In this document: piece after piece, positions 36,110 to 49,515 of the stretch
Layout of the letters: each line of letters starts with the position of its first letter
Numbering within the stretch: position 1 is the first letter of the stretch
Program-made: the position numbers and the translations under genes
Notes under the pieces: model-generated
Databases searched by the model: none
The model's input: only the letters and a program-made list of their open reading frames with translations
What the model was told of the DNA's origin: nothing
Source of the DNA: Annona cherimola
Lineage: Eukaryota > Streptophyta > Magnoliopsida > Magnoliales > Annonaceae
DNA length: 64,000 nt
NCBI GenBank assembly: GCA_030490835.1
Contig: CM059971.1
Location: 102,676,095 to 102,740,094, forward strand
Reading direction: 5' to 3'

Positions 36110-37155
36110 CTGAAGAGAAAATTTTGCCATGAGCTCTAAGTCAACAACACATAAAGTGGTCGTCCAACGGCCAAAACAAAAAGAGAACATCAGATGTTTC
36201 TCCCAATGGGTCTTTCGAATGTCTGTATCCAGTGGTTCGCGTAGTGACCATCCCAAGAAGGCGACTCGTGCCAATTTGCACCTTTGATGAAAGAAAGGCG
36301 TTGGACTAGAAGCTAATAAAATTCGTAGAAGGTGAGCGGAAGAGCGGTGAGTGAAATGGAAGCAGGCGGGGGAGAAACTCCATGACTTTCCAGCACTGTA
36401 CGTAAAGGAAGAATATCACATTAATGGTTAAGACTGACATACGTGGCATGAAGGATTAATGGATGCACGAGAAAATAGGGGTATTTCTGTCATTTTTAAG
36501 ATTTTAGACCATACGTTAATGATAGCTGACGGAAAATGGGCTTCCGGGGCTTATTTATGATTTCTGCAAAACTATGCAGGGGTAACATGTAATTCATGAA
36601 ACTAAAGAAATATATATGTAATTTTGGTTAAGCTACGTGGGTATATATAGAAATTGCCTACAAAAGAGCATGTGAATTACTTTTTTCTCGTGTTATTTAA
36701 TAGTGTTGTGACGGAAGGTTTAAAACGCAAAATAGTCAAAGTTTTTGAAGTTTAAAATGCAAACAACCAAAATTTAAGGTTTAAAATACAAATAGATAAA
36801 GTTGGAAGGTTTAAAATGCAAAAAAAAAATTTGTGATTGTCATCTCTTCAATTTTGATTAGAGGAACCAATGAAAATTGTTTATGAGGTGACGAACTCGC
36901 TTCCATGTAACCGAGTTACATACAAATATTTTCATATAATCCCCCAAACTTTAAAATTTTGATGGTTAAACTACTTTGTTGTGTTCAATATTATTATTTT
37001 TTGTTACGAGATAAGTCTCATTCAAACCTAATACGTGCATATGTCATATTTACTCAAAAATAGATATATTTATGTACAAATTAGGGAAAGTACTTAGATT
37101 CATTTACATATGTATTGAAATATAGTAATATTTTATAGAATCATTTGTTCATGTA
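36110..37155. other. Region upstream of the broken RRM gene
   Basis: The stretch 36,110-36,420 is GC-balanced and could hold further intron or exon of the RRM gene, but no conserved RRM motif is seen. Around 36,700-36,815 there is a short internal repeat, GTTTAAAATGCAAA-like, four times. The rest is AT-rich. Confidence 0.4.
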
Positions 37156-37446
37156 GGGTGTGTTTGTTTGGGGCTAAAATATGTCAACTAAAACTTTTCG
37201 ACCAAAAACTTTTCACTCTCCATAACTATTCTATTTTTTAATTATTTTTTCACATTTTTCTATACAAATTACCCTACTTTTCAATCATTTCTACACAACT
37301 ACCCATACAACTAACCTATCTATTTTAACTTTATTTTATTTACTCCTCATCATTACCCTTATTATATCACATCATTTTCTATCAATTTGACAACTTCTAC
37401 CTCCAAAACTTTTCATTAAAAGTTTTACCTCCAACCAAACACACCC
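37156..37446. mobile_element. Tourist-like MITE, copy 4 (best preserved ends)
   Basis: Ends GGGTGTGTTTGTTTGG and CCAACCAAACACACCC are near-perfect inverted repeats. GTA flanks both sides (37153-37155, 37447-37449). The interior matches copies 1-3. The three-base duplication and GGG ends fit PIF/Harbinger, though GTA instead of TTA or TAA is atypical. Confidence 0.85.
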
Positions 37447-37734
37447 GTAATAATGATACTTTAGATAGTTTGGATGTTGAAAATACTACTTACAAATTAA
37501 TATTTAATATCAAATCATTTTATTGTGTTGATTTTATATGTTTATAGATGATACCCATGTATTGTGATATTAAAAAAATGAAAAGGTTTTAATAATAATA
37601 TAAGTGATGCGAAATATAATAGATGGAGTGAATTTTTTTATCAACTATTTAAATGTTAAAAATAAAAAAAAATTATATAAAACAGGTGTTTCATAGAAGT
37701 ATTCATGATGATGCAATGGATAATGGGATATGCC

Positions 37735-37990
37735 TAAATGCACTCGAGTGCATTTAGCTTGGGTGCATGCGCAATTTAACTCTTTTTAAAAAAAAAAAAT
37801 TACGCGATTGTTACTCTATATATATTTAACATACGTACCAATTTTCATCAATTTTTAAAATCCAAAAAAGTATCTACAAATGTCCAAAAATATTAAAAAT
37901 TAATATATATGTTAAATACACTTAGATTTTATATATAAATAATTAAAGAGTACAATAGTTATGCAAAAAAAGTAAAAGAAAATAATAAAA
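37735..37990. repeat. Fold-back element copy (GCACTCGAGTGCA-type)
   Basis: It starts with ATGCACTCGAGTGCATTTAG and contains TATATTTAACATACGTACC ... AATTTTCATCAATTTTT, with the partly complementary AAAAATTAATATATATGTTAAATACACTTAG at 37,890-37,930. The layout matches the two copies near 62.3 and 63.0 kb. Confidence 0.55.
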
Positions 37991-38019
37991 TAATTATAGA
38001 TTAAAAAGCTTTAAGGGGT

Positions 38020-38215
38020 AACCATAAAACTTCTTATATTAAATTTTTTGTTTACTCTCTACAAGTACCTTATTTTAAAATTATTTATTTATTTTTTCTT
38101 ATATAACTTCTATACTTTTTAATTACTTATACACATTTACCAATACATCTAATATATTTATTTTAATTTTGTTATCTTTACTTTTCAGTATTATCCTATG
38201 ATATCCAATGTTGTT
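38020..38215. repeat. Degenerate Tourist-like MITE remnant
   Basis: The order of words (TTTACTCTCTACAAGTACC, CTTATATAACTTC, ATACTTTTTAATTACTTATACACA, ATATTTATTTTAATTTTGTTATC) follows the MITE at 37,156 but is heavily diverged, and both ends are lost. Confidence 0.5.
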
Positions 38216-38834
38216 AAAGCCAAGTTAGTTAACAAACTGGTCAAGGAACTAGTTTTGGTTCAATTGTTTTTCAAAATTGGATTGGGCCGGTATACATTGT
38301 AAATTAATAAGATAAATTTTAAAGGATTATATCTAAGGATGATTCAATAATTAGAAATATAATTAGAATTTTTTAAAAGTCATAAAACAATGCATTTATC
38401 TTTGAATTGTAGAACATATATTTTTTTAACGTTAAAGATTATTATTGTTTTAATTCGACCTTTTAAAATTTACACAGCAGTAAGGCAAAAAATTATTAGA
38501 ATAATCTTAGTTAAATTATCAAATAAAAAGAATTTAAGTAAGCGATATATATTTACTCTTTTAAGTACAAAAAAAAAAATTTAAGTAAAGGTTTTATTTG
38601 AAATTATTTAATAATTATATTTTATAAGTTTTTTATTTAAATGATTTGGAAATTTTTGTTAAAATTTCTGAATAAATTATAGGATATTTTTAATAGTTTG
38701 ACTTGCATAAAGGGCTCGCATGTACACGAGTTTTGCTGCATCAATAGAGCACTGAATTCAGAGTTGCATCTTCCCCAAATCAAGAAATATACTTCACTTT
38801 CACGCAAGCTTTTGTTCGAAAGGACACTATATAA

Positions 38835-39000
38835 TTAATCACAGCCAGTAACCATGCTCATCCCATCTCCTCCATTATACCCGTAATCCGGCAGCGTCGA
38901 TCGTCCATTAGATCCGACATTTGTCGCCAAGAATCTAGTCATCCATGTGTAGATCCCACGTCCAGAACCCATGAAATCTAAGCGATGAGCTTCTACCAAT
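38835..39000 (-). pseudogene. Orphan terminal exon, family not recognised
   Basis: Following CTATTGCAG on the minus strand there is an open 55-codon stretch reading LVEAHRLDFMGSGRGIYTW and so on, ending DGMSMVTGCD and stop. The acceptor and the balanced composition stand out from the AT-rich surroundings and look like a last exon. I do not recognise the family and found no upstream exons on this strand, where GGTTAAACCAG-type repeats follow. It may be an exon shuffled by a transposon or a gene remnant. Confidence 0.35.
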
Positions 39001-40330
39001 CTGCAATAGCACAGTCTTACGTGATAGATTAGGCATAGAAGTCCATCTGCATAATCTTGTAGTTTTTTTTTAAGGTAATGAGTTTTTCCCATCATTGTCA
39101 TTTTCCATTGTAGCCTTTAGGCGGTGGGTTTTTTCATATACCGAAGCAAGTCGATTAAACCAGACGATCTGAACCACTTTGAACCAATTGGTTAAACCAG
39201 TTCTCAACGATTTTTGACAGAGAAAATTGGAACCGGAGTGGATTAGGCTGGTCATACGACTGGTTCTCAGTTGGACCAGGTGAACCGGCTAGTGTTCTTA
39301 TAACACAGATCATATCAAACTATTTCCTTACTATTTTCTTAAATTTGGAAAAATTTTACTGAAAAAATTTGCATTAAAGATTTAAAGGTTTTTTTACTTA
39401 TCAAATATACCATTAATACTAAAAGTTTTATTTAAAATATAGCTTAAAAATTTTAAGAGTTAACAAACACCCCATTAAAAGGTGTGTAAGCCGCTATGGA
39501 TAAGGTTATAAATTGGGTCGGGTTGACTCGCGTTACGATAAATACAATCTTAACTTATCTTATAAAATCTTAACCTAACCATACTTTCAACTCTATTTTT
39601 TTACACCTTAACTCAACCTTATTTTAATCATATAGAAATCGGTTCAGTTTAAGTTAGAAATCGAATTAATAAATATATAATATTTAAAAATATTTTGCTT
39701 AATTAAATTCAGTTTAAAATATAAATTCATATGAAAGAATAAAAATTATTTCTTTTTACAGGAATACATTTCAATTTATGACTTATACAGTGATATAATT
39801 GTTAAATAATTTTATTTCAAAGTAATAATATTAATTAATTTCTATATATTATATAATAATGTAAGACTATTTATTAATAATTTATTAAAATTTACACTAA
39901 TATACGAAATAGGGTTGGGACATGGGTCTTGTTGCCAATTATTCAACTCAAATTAATCCACTTTTAAAATTGAGTTAGTTTAAATTGAGTTATATAATTA
40001 ATTTTTTTCAAAATGTATAACCAAATTCTATTAGGAATCGGGTTAGGTCAGTAAGGTTGGGGTTGAAACTAATCCAATTTACATCCCAAAGCTGTGCGTG
40101 CACGTGCGACAAGCCCTCTGTAAAAAGGAACTAGGAACGATTTTTTAATCCTCGACTCATTAGTTGGAAAGCCACGTGGACAGCCATTTTGCCAGTGAGC
40201 CAGTAGGATATCGCCGCGAAACTGCTGGGAACACCGGTAATCTCACGCTTGGCTCTGTTGCCAGAAAATTTCCGTACCAGCCGGAAGTGCTTCACTTCGG
40301 AGTCGTCCCAGAGCTGCACGCATTGGACCA
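39001..40330. other. Intergenic DNA, promoter side of the COG3146 gene
   Basis: I see no gene. The AT-rich part contains GGTTTGGTT- and GGGTCGGGTTGACTCG-type repeat tracts (39,130-39,300; 39,500-40,080). The last 200 bases become GC-rich and are the likely promoter and 5' UTR of the gene starting at 40,331. Confidence 0.45.
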
Positions 40331-43300
40331 ATGGCCATGGCTGCCGTCTATTGTTTCTCCGGTCGACGCCTCCCCATGAGCGGGCCAACTCCCTTCCTCG
40401 GCCGCTCCCCTAGCTTTCTCGTAATCGCTTCGCCCACCACTCTCTCTCTCTCTCCACTGTAATTCCTTATCACTCTTTCTTCGTCGCCTGCTTTTAATGA
40501 AATTCATGGAAGCTTGTCTTTTTTTCTTATTGATTTCAGGGGAACTCTTCTCATTTTAGCCCAAGTTTCCAAAATTCAGTTTCCAAGCCTAAAATCAACG
40601 CAATTTTCTGGAGGCCGAAGAGAACTGTCGAGCCCCACGAAATGGATCTTTCGCTGGAAACATTTTCTTTGACAGGAGGTGTTCTTTTCAGTGATTCTTG
40701 TTGGATATTCAGTTTCCAAGGTGATTTCTTGAAAATCTTTTGTTTTATATGTTTAACTGATGCCAGTTGCACTTGTGTGCGTAGGAACTCTCAGCCAACG
40801 AGGCAAAGCCTCAGAAAGTCTCTCTGTCGGTTATCTCATCGATTTCGGAGGTTGCATCGGAGGAGTGGGATGCGTGCGCTACGGATGCAACTGGTCCTGA
40901 CAAATTGAATCCGTTTCTTACGCATGGTTTTCTTTCGAGCTTAGAAGAAACTGGTTGTGCTGTTAAGGTAAGGTATTGCGAGCCATGGATTCTCTTGCTT
41001 CCTCACTGTACGTTATCAATGCTGTTTGATCATGCATTCCGGATGGCTTGATTGATTTTCAATGAATCATGTTTATGTTGATGAATTCACGAACCTGACA
41101 TTTTACATTCCTTTCTGTAACCCTTTTTCTTTGTTAGTGAACTTATTCAAATGCTCATTCCTGTTTAGAATTATATGGAAACTTGCTTCTGAACTTCCCA
41201 ATCGCTACATGATGCATCGGCAAAGCTCATTGTGTTTCATACCAGCTTTCATTAATATATATATTTTGGATTTCAATCATTTTTTGTCCCCTGAAACTGC
41301 TCCGCTTAGCTAATTGTTTTGGTTCTGCTGAGAACAAGGCAAAGAAGTGGGAAAAAGAGACATATGGAAAAACGAGGTAAAAAAGAAAGGAATTATATGA
41401 TGCAGTAGAAGATAATGAATTAATATAAATGAATAACAGCTAAATAGACTAGAGTTCAGGCTTAGGGGAAAAGGGGGCTGCCACTAAAAGATGCGAAAGA
41501 AGTTGCAGCTTTCCAAATTCAAAATGGAAATGGCAATTACCCTGATTTTGCAGTTCTTACATGCAGTAATGGAAGAAGATGGCCTTACATGCTCTCAAGC
41601 TGAGGTTGGTCCAAGGAATCCCCCTTTTTGGTTGCTTGGTGTTTCTCTCTGTCCAAGCAGCTGTCATTTCTCTCCTTGCCTCTCTCATATTTAATGCGAG
41701 ACCCTACCTTGAGTTCTAATCGTCATTATACATGCATAACCTCTTAATTATTTCCATATGCGTAAGAAAAAGTGTCTTGTTAGCCCCTAAGTTATCCTGA
41801 TTTTAAGATTTTGTTACTCAAGCACCACAGTAGCAGGCTTTAAGCAGAGATTGGTCTTAGGGGCTTACTGAATACTCTCTTGCATCTTATGGTAGATCCT
41901 CAGACTAGATGTGATGTTCCATCCAAATTGATTGAAGTCAAACGATTTGGGATACCTCTGTGATGCACTGCTCAATAATTTGTTTTGACTAGTTGATTTG
42001 TTGGAAGGAGCTATACTGTCCATACTGTAGTATTTTTTTTTTCCGTCAAGGAGATGCACCATCAGGTTGATAATTTATCCCATGCAGAAAATTTGTCATC
42101 CTTGGTTGATCTATTTTGTTTGCAGAAATCTTTATGAGATTGTATGAAATTTCACAAGTATCCAGCCCGAAATAAATTTCTCATCACTTGGATTATAAAT
42201 CATATCATAATCTCATGAGCTCATAGAACTTTGGGAATGATCTTCACTTTAGAATCTTAGATGGTGATTCCATGTATGCTATGAGAAAGTAATGCTTCCA
42301 TATAGTCTATTATATTATGTATCAGCATGAGGATTTTTTCATTTTTTTTTTCCTGTTTTTGTTTTTGTTTTTTTTCCCCTGATGCTTTATTTGAAACAAT
42401 ATCAGGAAACAGGATGGGTGCCAAGGCATCTTATTGCTCAGGATGAATACAAAACTGTCTTAGGTGTTGTTCCACTTTACCTCAAAAGGTTTAGTATCTC
42501 CAATATCATTTTCTGCTTTTGTTGAATTTTCTCGTATAAATGGTTATCTTCCACTTTTTCTACCTTTTAGTTCTTCCATTTGGCTGTAGCTAATATATTG
42601 TAGTAAATTAAATTGCAGCCACTCGTATGGAGAATTTGTTTTTGACTTCTCCTGGGCTGATGCATACTACAGCTATGGCTCTCAATACTACCCAAAGTTG
42701 CAATGTTGTGTTCCTTTCACTCCAGTAACAGGCCAAAGGATATTAGTTCGTAACACTTGGTGTAAGGATCAAATCTTTGAAAGATTAGTGTCAGCAATGA
42801 AAGAAATGACCGCTAAGGTACCACTCAGAATTGATCTAGCTTTTTCGAGAACAATAATTGTACTTATTCTATGCCAATGAAAACTATATGAAAAAGGGCA
42901 ACACCCAGATCGCTATGTCTCTTACACAGTCCCATAACGATGCGTACCATGCAAACTTCTATCTGCTGTCAGTTTCCATGCTGCATTTCATCTCATGCCT
43001 ATATCATTTCCCGCATGCTACATTATGCTCCTGACATTTGTATTCTGCATGAAAATAGCTTTTTTCCCCCTAGCATTCCTTAATCATTATGCATTTATTT
43101 ATACCCAGTAGTCCCTGCCACTATTGTTATCTTCTTCACCCATTTTCCAGACTGAGTGGTCTAATTGAAATTGACCCGTGCACACAATACAGTACCAGGT
43201 CTCGTCGTTGCATGTGACCTTTCCTTCTGAAAGTGAGTGGCACAAAATGAAAGAAAGAGGATTTCTTCAGAGGATAGGAATGCAGTACCATTGGAAGAAT

Positions 43301-46300
43301 CGTAATTATAAGAAGTAATAGCACACTGTTCCTTCTGTTAGTTCTTGCATAGTGGTTGCTTGGCATTAAATGGAATGCATGTTTAGTTTATTCTATGATA
43401 TATTTGTTTGTATACTCCGAAATGCACTTTCAAACTGTTAGGCATCAAACACATAGCTGCTCAGATATTTGATTATTTTCTTTTTAAGATATGCTGTTCT
43501 TGTAGTCCTCTTTCTCTTTATTTTCCTTCCAGTTACCACAGGGAACAAAGGAAGATGAAACGTGTCTGGCATCATTTATCTGAATCTGCTATTCTTACTG
43601 TTGCCATACATCTTTCAAAGTCATGTGATGTAAGACCAGAATCAGACTTTTTAGTTGCTGTAACACGGGGGTGTCCCTACATGAAAATTATGCATGAAAA
43701 TTATGCGTAATTGCTTGCTGTGGTGTCCTTGTTCAAGACATTATGAGGAAGTTGCCAATTTTAAGTCAAAATATCTGTAGTAGCATTTTTCATGCTATTG
43801 CTATTTCTTCTGGTAAAATTTATATGATCAAGAAGTTCAAAGAAAATACAAGGACCTTTTTGGTTGTACTTCACAATGTAGATGCCTTCATCATTTAATG
43901 GCTTACTTTTCTCAGGTTTGGTTAAGAAATCTGCTTGGACATCACCATGCTACAGAAGTAGAAACAAACATAGATGCACTTCTTTTTAGTGTTACTTCCA
44001 TTTCTCTTCACCTGACATTGCGAATTGACTTTCTTGTCATAGTTAATCTTTGGACAAAAAATAGTATGTTGGGAATAATGTCCTATTCTTGGCTAATTTG
44101 AGACACAAATGCATGAGATAAGATGTCATTATCCTGCATCTGTGCTTAAGATCTATTTGATTTTCTTGCCTTACTGGTCTAGGCAGTTTGCACCTGCCAA
44201 AATAAGATATGACTAATTGTAAAAACATTTAGAAAATCAGTGCACTACCTGAAACTGAAGAAAGTGCTCGATATGAGTCATGGAATTGAGAAAGTGCTCG
44301 ATATGAGTCATGGAATTGAGAAAGAAGCTCAAAATGTTCAGCAATGGACTACATTACTTATTCTTTGCATTTTCTCTTTACATGTTGGGTTTATGTGTAT
44401 CAGTTGTAGTTTCACAAAGAATATTGGAAGTTTGTCTCCACCTGCAACTATTGCTCTGAAGATAGTTCTACTGTTGGTTTCTGGGGGGCTTTTGCAAAAT
44501 AGACCCTGAAAGTATGCATAATTGCATTTTGGCACCAGTTTTGGCATTTTGCAGAATAAACTCTGTAAGTTTTAATTTCTGCAAATCATAAGCATGAAGA
44601 ACTAAAAATAAACTAAAACAACATAGAGGGTCTTTTTGTTACCTTTTTTTGTTGAAAATCTCAAGATAATTACAGGGTGTATTTTGCAAAAATCCTACTT
44701 TTTTCTCTTCATGGAGAATCTGGATTCTGCCTTCCTACATTAAAGTGGTGGTATTCAAATATATATTTTTTGGTTTGTGTTTTCCTATCCTATTGTAATT
44801 TGTAAATGCTGTGAAACCTGCATCCATTTTTCATTCAAATATTTTCCTGGCTGCTGACATTTATATATCACATGTTCCATAAAAAATTCAAAGCATATCC
44901 ATTTCATTAGCTTAAGAACCTGTTTATCTGGTGTCACAGTTTTGATGAATTCTTGATGGATATGAAGCAAAGCAAGAGGAAAAATATTCGTCAAGAGAGA
45001 AAGAAGGTACTCAACCCTAATAACTTTGAGAATTAAAATGGTTTCCGTGATTCTTCTTAAATGGTTTGATTCACATCATACCAAGAAAGGATCAGAGTGT
45101 TGTTTACTATTAAATAGGCTTTCATGTCTGTCTGCCGATGTCTGAAAATTTCATGCTTTGGTTAATATCGAGCACATCATTTCTCATTAAGTTTTGGAAT
45201 GAACAAGGAATGCTGTTGAAGGTCCTTGAACTTGTGTAAATGAATGTTTTGCCCATAGAACATGTGGGAAATCTGCTTCCGTTGATGCAATTAAGTTTTG
45301 GGATGGACAAGATGGCAATGCTTGATTCCTCATTTTTAATGTTATGTGTAGCAATGAACCTTTGCTTGACTTCATTATTTTCAATTCTAAGTTCTTGTCA
45401 AGTGGGTATCTTTCCTCCTATTTTGAATGTTCTTTTTGCATTTTATCCCTAACTTTGTATTTCAAGGCTGTAAAAGTTTTATTATGTACCAGAACTGTTA
45501 GCACAACATCCAGTTAAAAATAAAGTTGAAGCAGAATGCATCTAATTTATTGTGCTGGTTATCTCCTGTTCACCAAATGGAAGGTTGAAATTGACAGCCT
45601 TCTAAGAACAAACAACCAAGTGCCAACATGGTTATGAAGGATCCTGAACCGCATCATTTGACAAAATGTTTCTGTTTATTGATTTTTGCATGGAATCTGA
45701 GTTTAAGCACATTTGGAAAGTTGACAATCTTGGTTATTCCAAAAATTTGAGAAACTAGTTTATTTACTCATTTCCTCTTTTCCCTTCTAAACTTCTTTCT
45801 ATCATGACAAGAGTTACTTCTCATGTTTCATGGCAATGAAATTAATGGAGCTTTTCTGGAAACTACTTTCTTGACTAGTTTTCAGAGGTCAGTGAAGTTT
45901 ACTTTGTGCAATTAATCAGGATGTGATGCATCAGGATGAACTTTGCTTTTGCAGATCTCAGCTCAAAATTTGACAATGAAACGCCTCCGTGGAGATGAAA
46001 TAAAGGTATTTTGTGTTCTAGAATACAAGAAATATCACTTTATTAATATTGATATGTTTCAACAATCATACTTGGGATCTTTCTTTTCTGACTTCTGTTG
46101 TGTGATCATGTTTTGTCTGTCTGACACCTTATGTTTAATTTTGGCATCCACGTCCATTGCAATTTCGATGACCTCCAGAATGAGTATTATGTACATTCAC
46201 CTCCACATATGGTACTCATTGAAACTATATTTACTACACTAAAATGCGAAGTGAAATTCCTTTATCTATATTTGTACTTCTCACGATTCATGTCTAGAAT

Positions 46301-49300
46301 TATTGATCGGTGGTATTGTATGATGGATGCTAATATTGTTAACTACGAATTCTGTTGAGGTGGTCTCTTTAGAGATCCATATTTAGGCATCAAGAAAAAC
46401 ATGCTAGTTGATTTCTAATGGTGACTTGTGCTTGCATAAATAAGGAAGATAAATATTCACTTTTTATTTCTTAACATCTTATTGTCAGGAATCAAGATGC
46501 TTAGGATTGAAATATGAGTTGGTTGATCTGTTTTCTTAACTCATTTTGTTATTCCAAATGTAACAATCTTGATGTGGACCATGTTTCTTCTTGAATTATT
46601 TATCATTCCCAAAGATAACAATCTTAATGCTGGCCATGTTTCTGCTCATCTTAGTGCACATGGGTTTCTACAAACTCTGGTGTCCATCTTATGAAAAATG
46701 AACTCTTACCTTTTAATAAATTCCATGCTACAAGTTGGCTTTTAGCATGGCTGGTTACTGCAACGTGTAGCTGCTCTGAAAGCAAGTGTTTTTATGTGTT
46801 TGTGTGTCATTCCTACTGGTTCAAGCGTGCATGATAATGTCCTGTAATGGTTTGCCCATATTTTGCTGAAATGTTGTTCTCAAGATCTAGACCAGACGAA
46901 CAAAATAGTCTTTCTTTTCTTTTGTAATACTGTGAGTTCTTAAGCATAGTTGTCTTATTGCCATCCTTTGTATGGTTGCAGGCAAAGCATTGGGACTCCT
47001 TCTATAAGTTCTATCGGAACACAACGGATAACAAGTTCTGTGTTCTCTTCATACTTCTTTATATTGTTCTTGCATCTCTCATTATTATTTTTTTTGTACC
47101 TTTTCATGGTGTTCTCATATCTCTCATCAATTTTTTTCTCCCTCTCCTTTCAGCAAATGGTTCCATTTTATAAATAGATTATCATTCAAATATTCCAAAC
47201 CAACTGGACAAAGGTTGTCTATTAGATTTTGTTGGATACTGTTCCATATGCTGCTTCATTTGTGGAATCTGTGCTGTGAAAACGGCAGACTCAACCATGA
47301 AGTTCTTTTGTGAGGTTTTGTTGGCTGCTGTTCCATTTTGTGGAGCAGCAGTCAAGCGGTTCCACTTGTCTGTTTGTTCCTTTCATATGTGGTTCTACTT
47401 AGTGTATTTGGTGACTAGGGAAATAGAATCCTCATTTTTTGGCCTTTTTAAATTGATGCAACATTTATTTACTCCTTTTTTCTTCGTGGCCTTATGTTTC
47501 CTAATTCTTACTTATGTTTTCAATCATCACTAACTAACCATTTCGTCTTTTATCCTTATTACTTCGTTTCCAGTTGTTATTTCCTGTACTATCATATCAT
47601 TTCCTCTCCTTCTCTAGATTCCACCTTTTTGGTTCATGAGGAAAACAATTATAATTGGTAGTCTTGTTACGTGGTTAGAAGTCACATTAAATTGAAAGGG
47701 GTGCAGATGGTGTTTTTAAAAAAATGGAATAGTTTTCCTCTAAGTGCAACACAAATGAGTTAGATATTCTCTGCTTTTGTGAGAGATGATATAATGTCTT
47801 AGAATTTTGTGCTGCAGGATTGATGCCTGATGTTTTAATGTTCTTCTTTTTCATCTCTAGGGTAGTCTCCACTTCTACTTCATAGTAACCTAATCTCATG
47901 CAACTGGTTGATTTTGTAGGTGGGGTAGTGCTTTCTTGACAAGGGACTTCTTTCACACTATGGGAGCGAAGATGGGTGATAGAGTGCTGCTTGTAGTTGC
48001 TGAAGATGGCGGTGAACTTGTTGCAGGAGCTCTTAATTTGATTGGCGGGGATACTCTGTACGGACGCTTATGGGGCTGTCTCCCACAAGCATATTATCCA
48101 AATTTGCATTTTGAAGCCTGCTATTACCAGGTTTTTACCCCATGTCATCTTCTCTGATGTGTGTATGAACTGAATGCTGAATGCCGTCTTTTCTCAGAGA
48201 ATTGCATAACAAAACTATTCACTTTCAATCAGTTATGCATTTTAACATTTGGGGGCCTTTCCTTTGAACCATTTAACCAGAACGATTGTTCTTCCAGTGG
48301 CCTGTATCACATTTGTTTTTCATGGTAATTATGGCGCATAATGAACATGGAGCGTTCAGCCAACTGAATACTTTGTAAAAGATATAACTATGCAGGTGGG
48401 AGATATTAATGAAGTGAGTGCTCAAATTCAACCACCTGGATCAGAAAATTACAGCCATGTGCATTCTTTGTCTTAGACTGCCAGGAGACCATTATCTTCC
48501 TGATGAACTGATCAGCAAGAAATTGATCTTCCTACTCTCTTCCAATGTGAGGAAGCTGGGTTTTCTTTTTGTTGGTTGCTGATTAGTGGATTTATTGGAT
48601 GTATGAAGTTTTACTCTAGTTGACTGCTCTGTTTTTTAAATTTTTATTGATGAAAGTGCTGGAAATAGCCAATCCAAGAGATGATAATTACAGTATATTC
48701 TGACTACCAGACGAAACAAAAAGCTTCTGCCAGTTAGTATATGCAAATTTATAATTCTGAAACAAGGATGATCACAATCTAACGTGCAGCTGTCTTAACC
48801 TTCTTCCAGGCAATGGAAGCTGCTATTGAATTGAACCTTGAAAAAGTAGAGGCCGGAGCTCAGGGAGAGCACAAAATTCAGAGAGGTTATAGTCCAGCAA
48901 CAACATACAGCTGCCATTACATTCTAGATGGTGGTTTTAGAAAAGCCATTGAGGAATTTCTAGTAAGCGAAGCTGATCAGGTAGACCATTACCAGATATT
49001 AGATGATTAGTGGATTTATTTAATTTTATTTGCAATTTATGTCTGGATTTCATTAACTAATATGTTGGTAGTATATTTAATCCATTGTCTTTAGTATGTG
49101 ACCAGTTGAATCTGCAGTAAGCTGAAACTCTTTCATGGAACCAGTTGTGATAATCATGTGTAATGAAATATCTTGGATATTTTACTTCAGACTGCACTCC
49201 ATCCATCTCAGTTCTAGTTCTTTGGTATTTAGAAGTGGCATTCTATATTGAAGTTAGCATGAGGATAACCAATCATGTGATGCCCGCAGTTTTTTTTTTT

Positions 49301-49515
49301 TTTTTTTTTTTAAATATTTTTTTTATCCTCTCCGCATAAAAATAATTCTTCGAACCAGAAGCAGAGCTTTTCGAGGCTCCCAAAAGCTTCATTTTTCATT
49401 TTAGCTCCTTTGGCAGCTTTTGTTCTTAGTTACTTCTCTTCATTACTTGCAGGTCAAGGTAGTTATGCAATTATTACAAGACTCTGGACCCTTCAAGGAG
49501 GGCATAATAATATAA
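40331..49515 (+). CDS. COG3146/DUF482 GNAT-like (FemABX-related) protein, probably plastid
   Basis: A predicted protein of about 475 residues of the 'peptidogalycan biosynthesis/recognition' family, which has a GNAT/FemAB-type acyltransferase fold; its substrate in plants is unknown. Exons: 40331-40420, 40540-40680 (end uncertain), 40785-40967, 42406-42488, 42619-42817, 43199-43314, 44940-45006, 45955-46005, 46982-47034, 47920-48130, 48810-48980 and 49453-49515. From exon 3 on all phases agree. The first 30 residues (MAMAAVYCFSGRRLP...) are rich in Ser, Arg and Pro without acids, like a chloroplast transit peptide. Conserved blocks are SISEVASEEWDAC, NPFLTHGFLSSLEETGC, VVPLYLKSHSYGEFVFD, QCCVPFTPVTG, KRLRGDEI, FYRNTTDNKWGSAFL and GAQGEHKIQRGY. 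The weak point is the exon 2 donor: a good GT at 40,679 breaks phase; the next GT at 40,681 keeps it but is a weak site. Confidence 0.9.
44261..44320. repeat. Perfect 30-bp tandem duplication in an intron
   Basis: Two identical 30-bp units (AAAGTGCTCGATATGAGTCA and ten more bases) lie directly next to each other in the intron between exons six and seven of the COG3146 gene. It is not coding. Confidence 0.95.
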
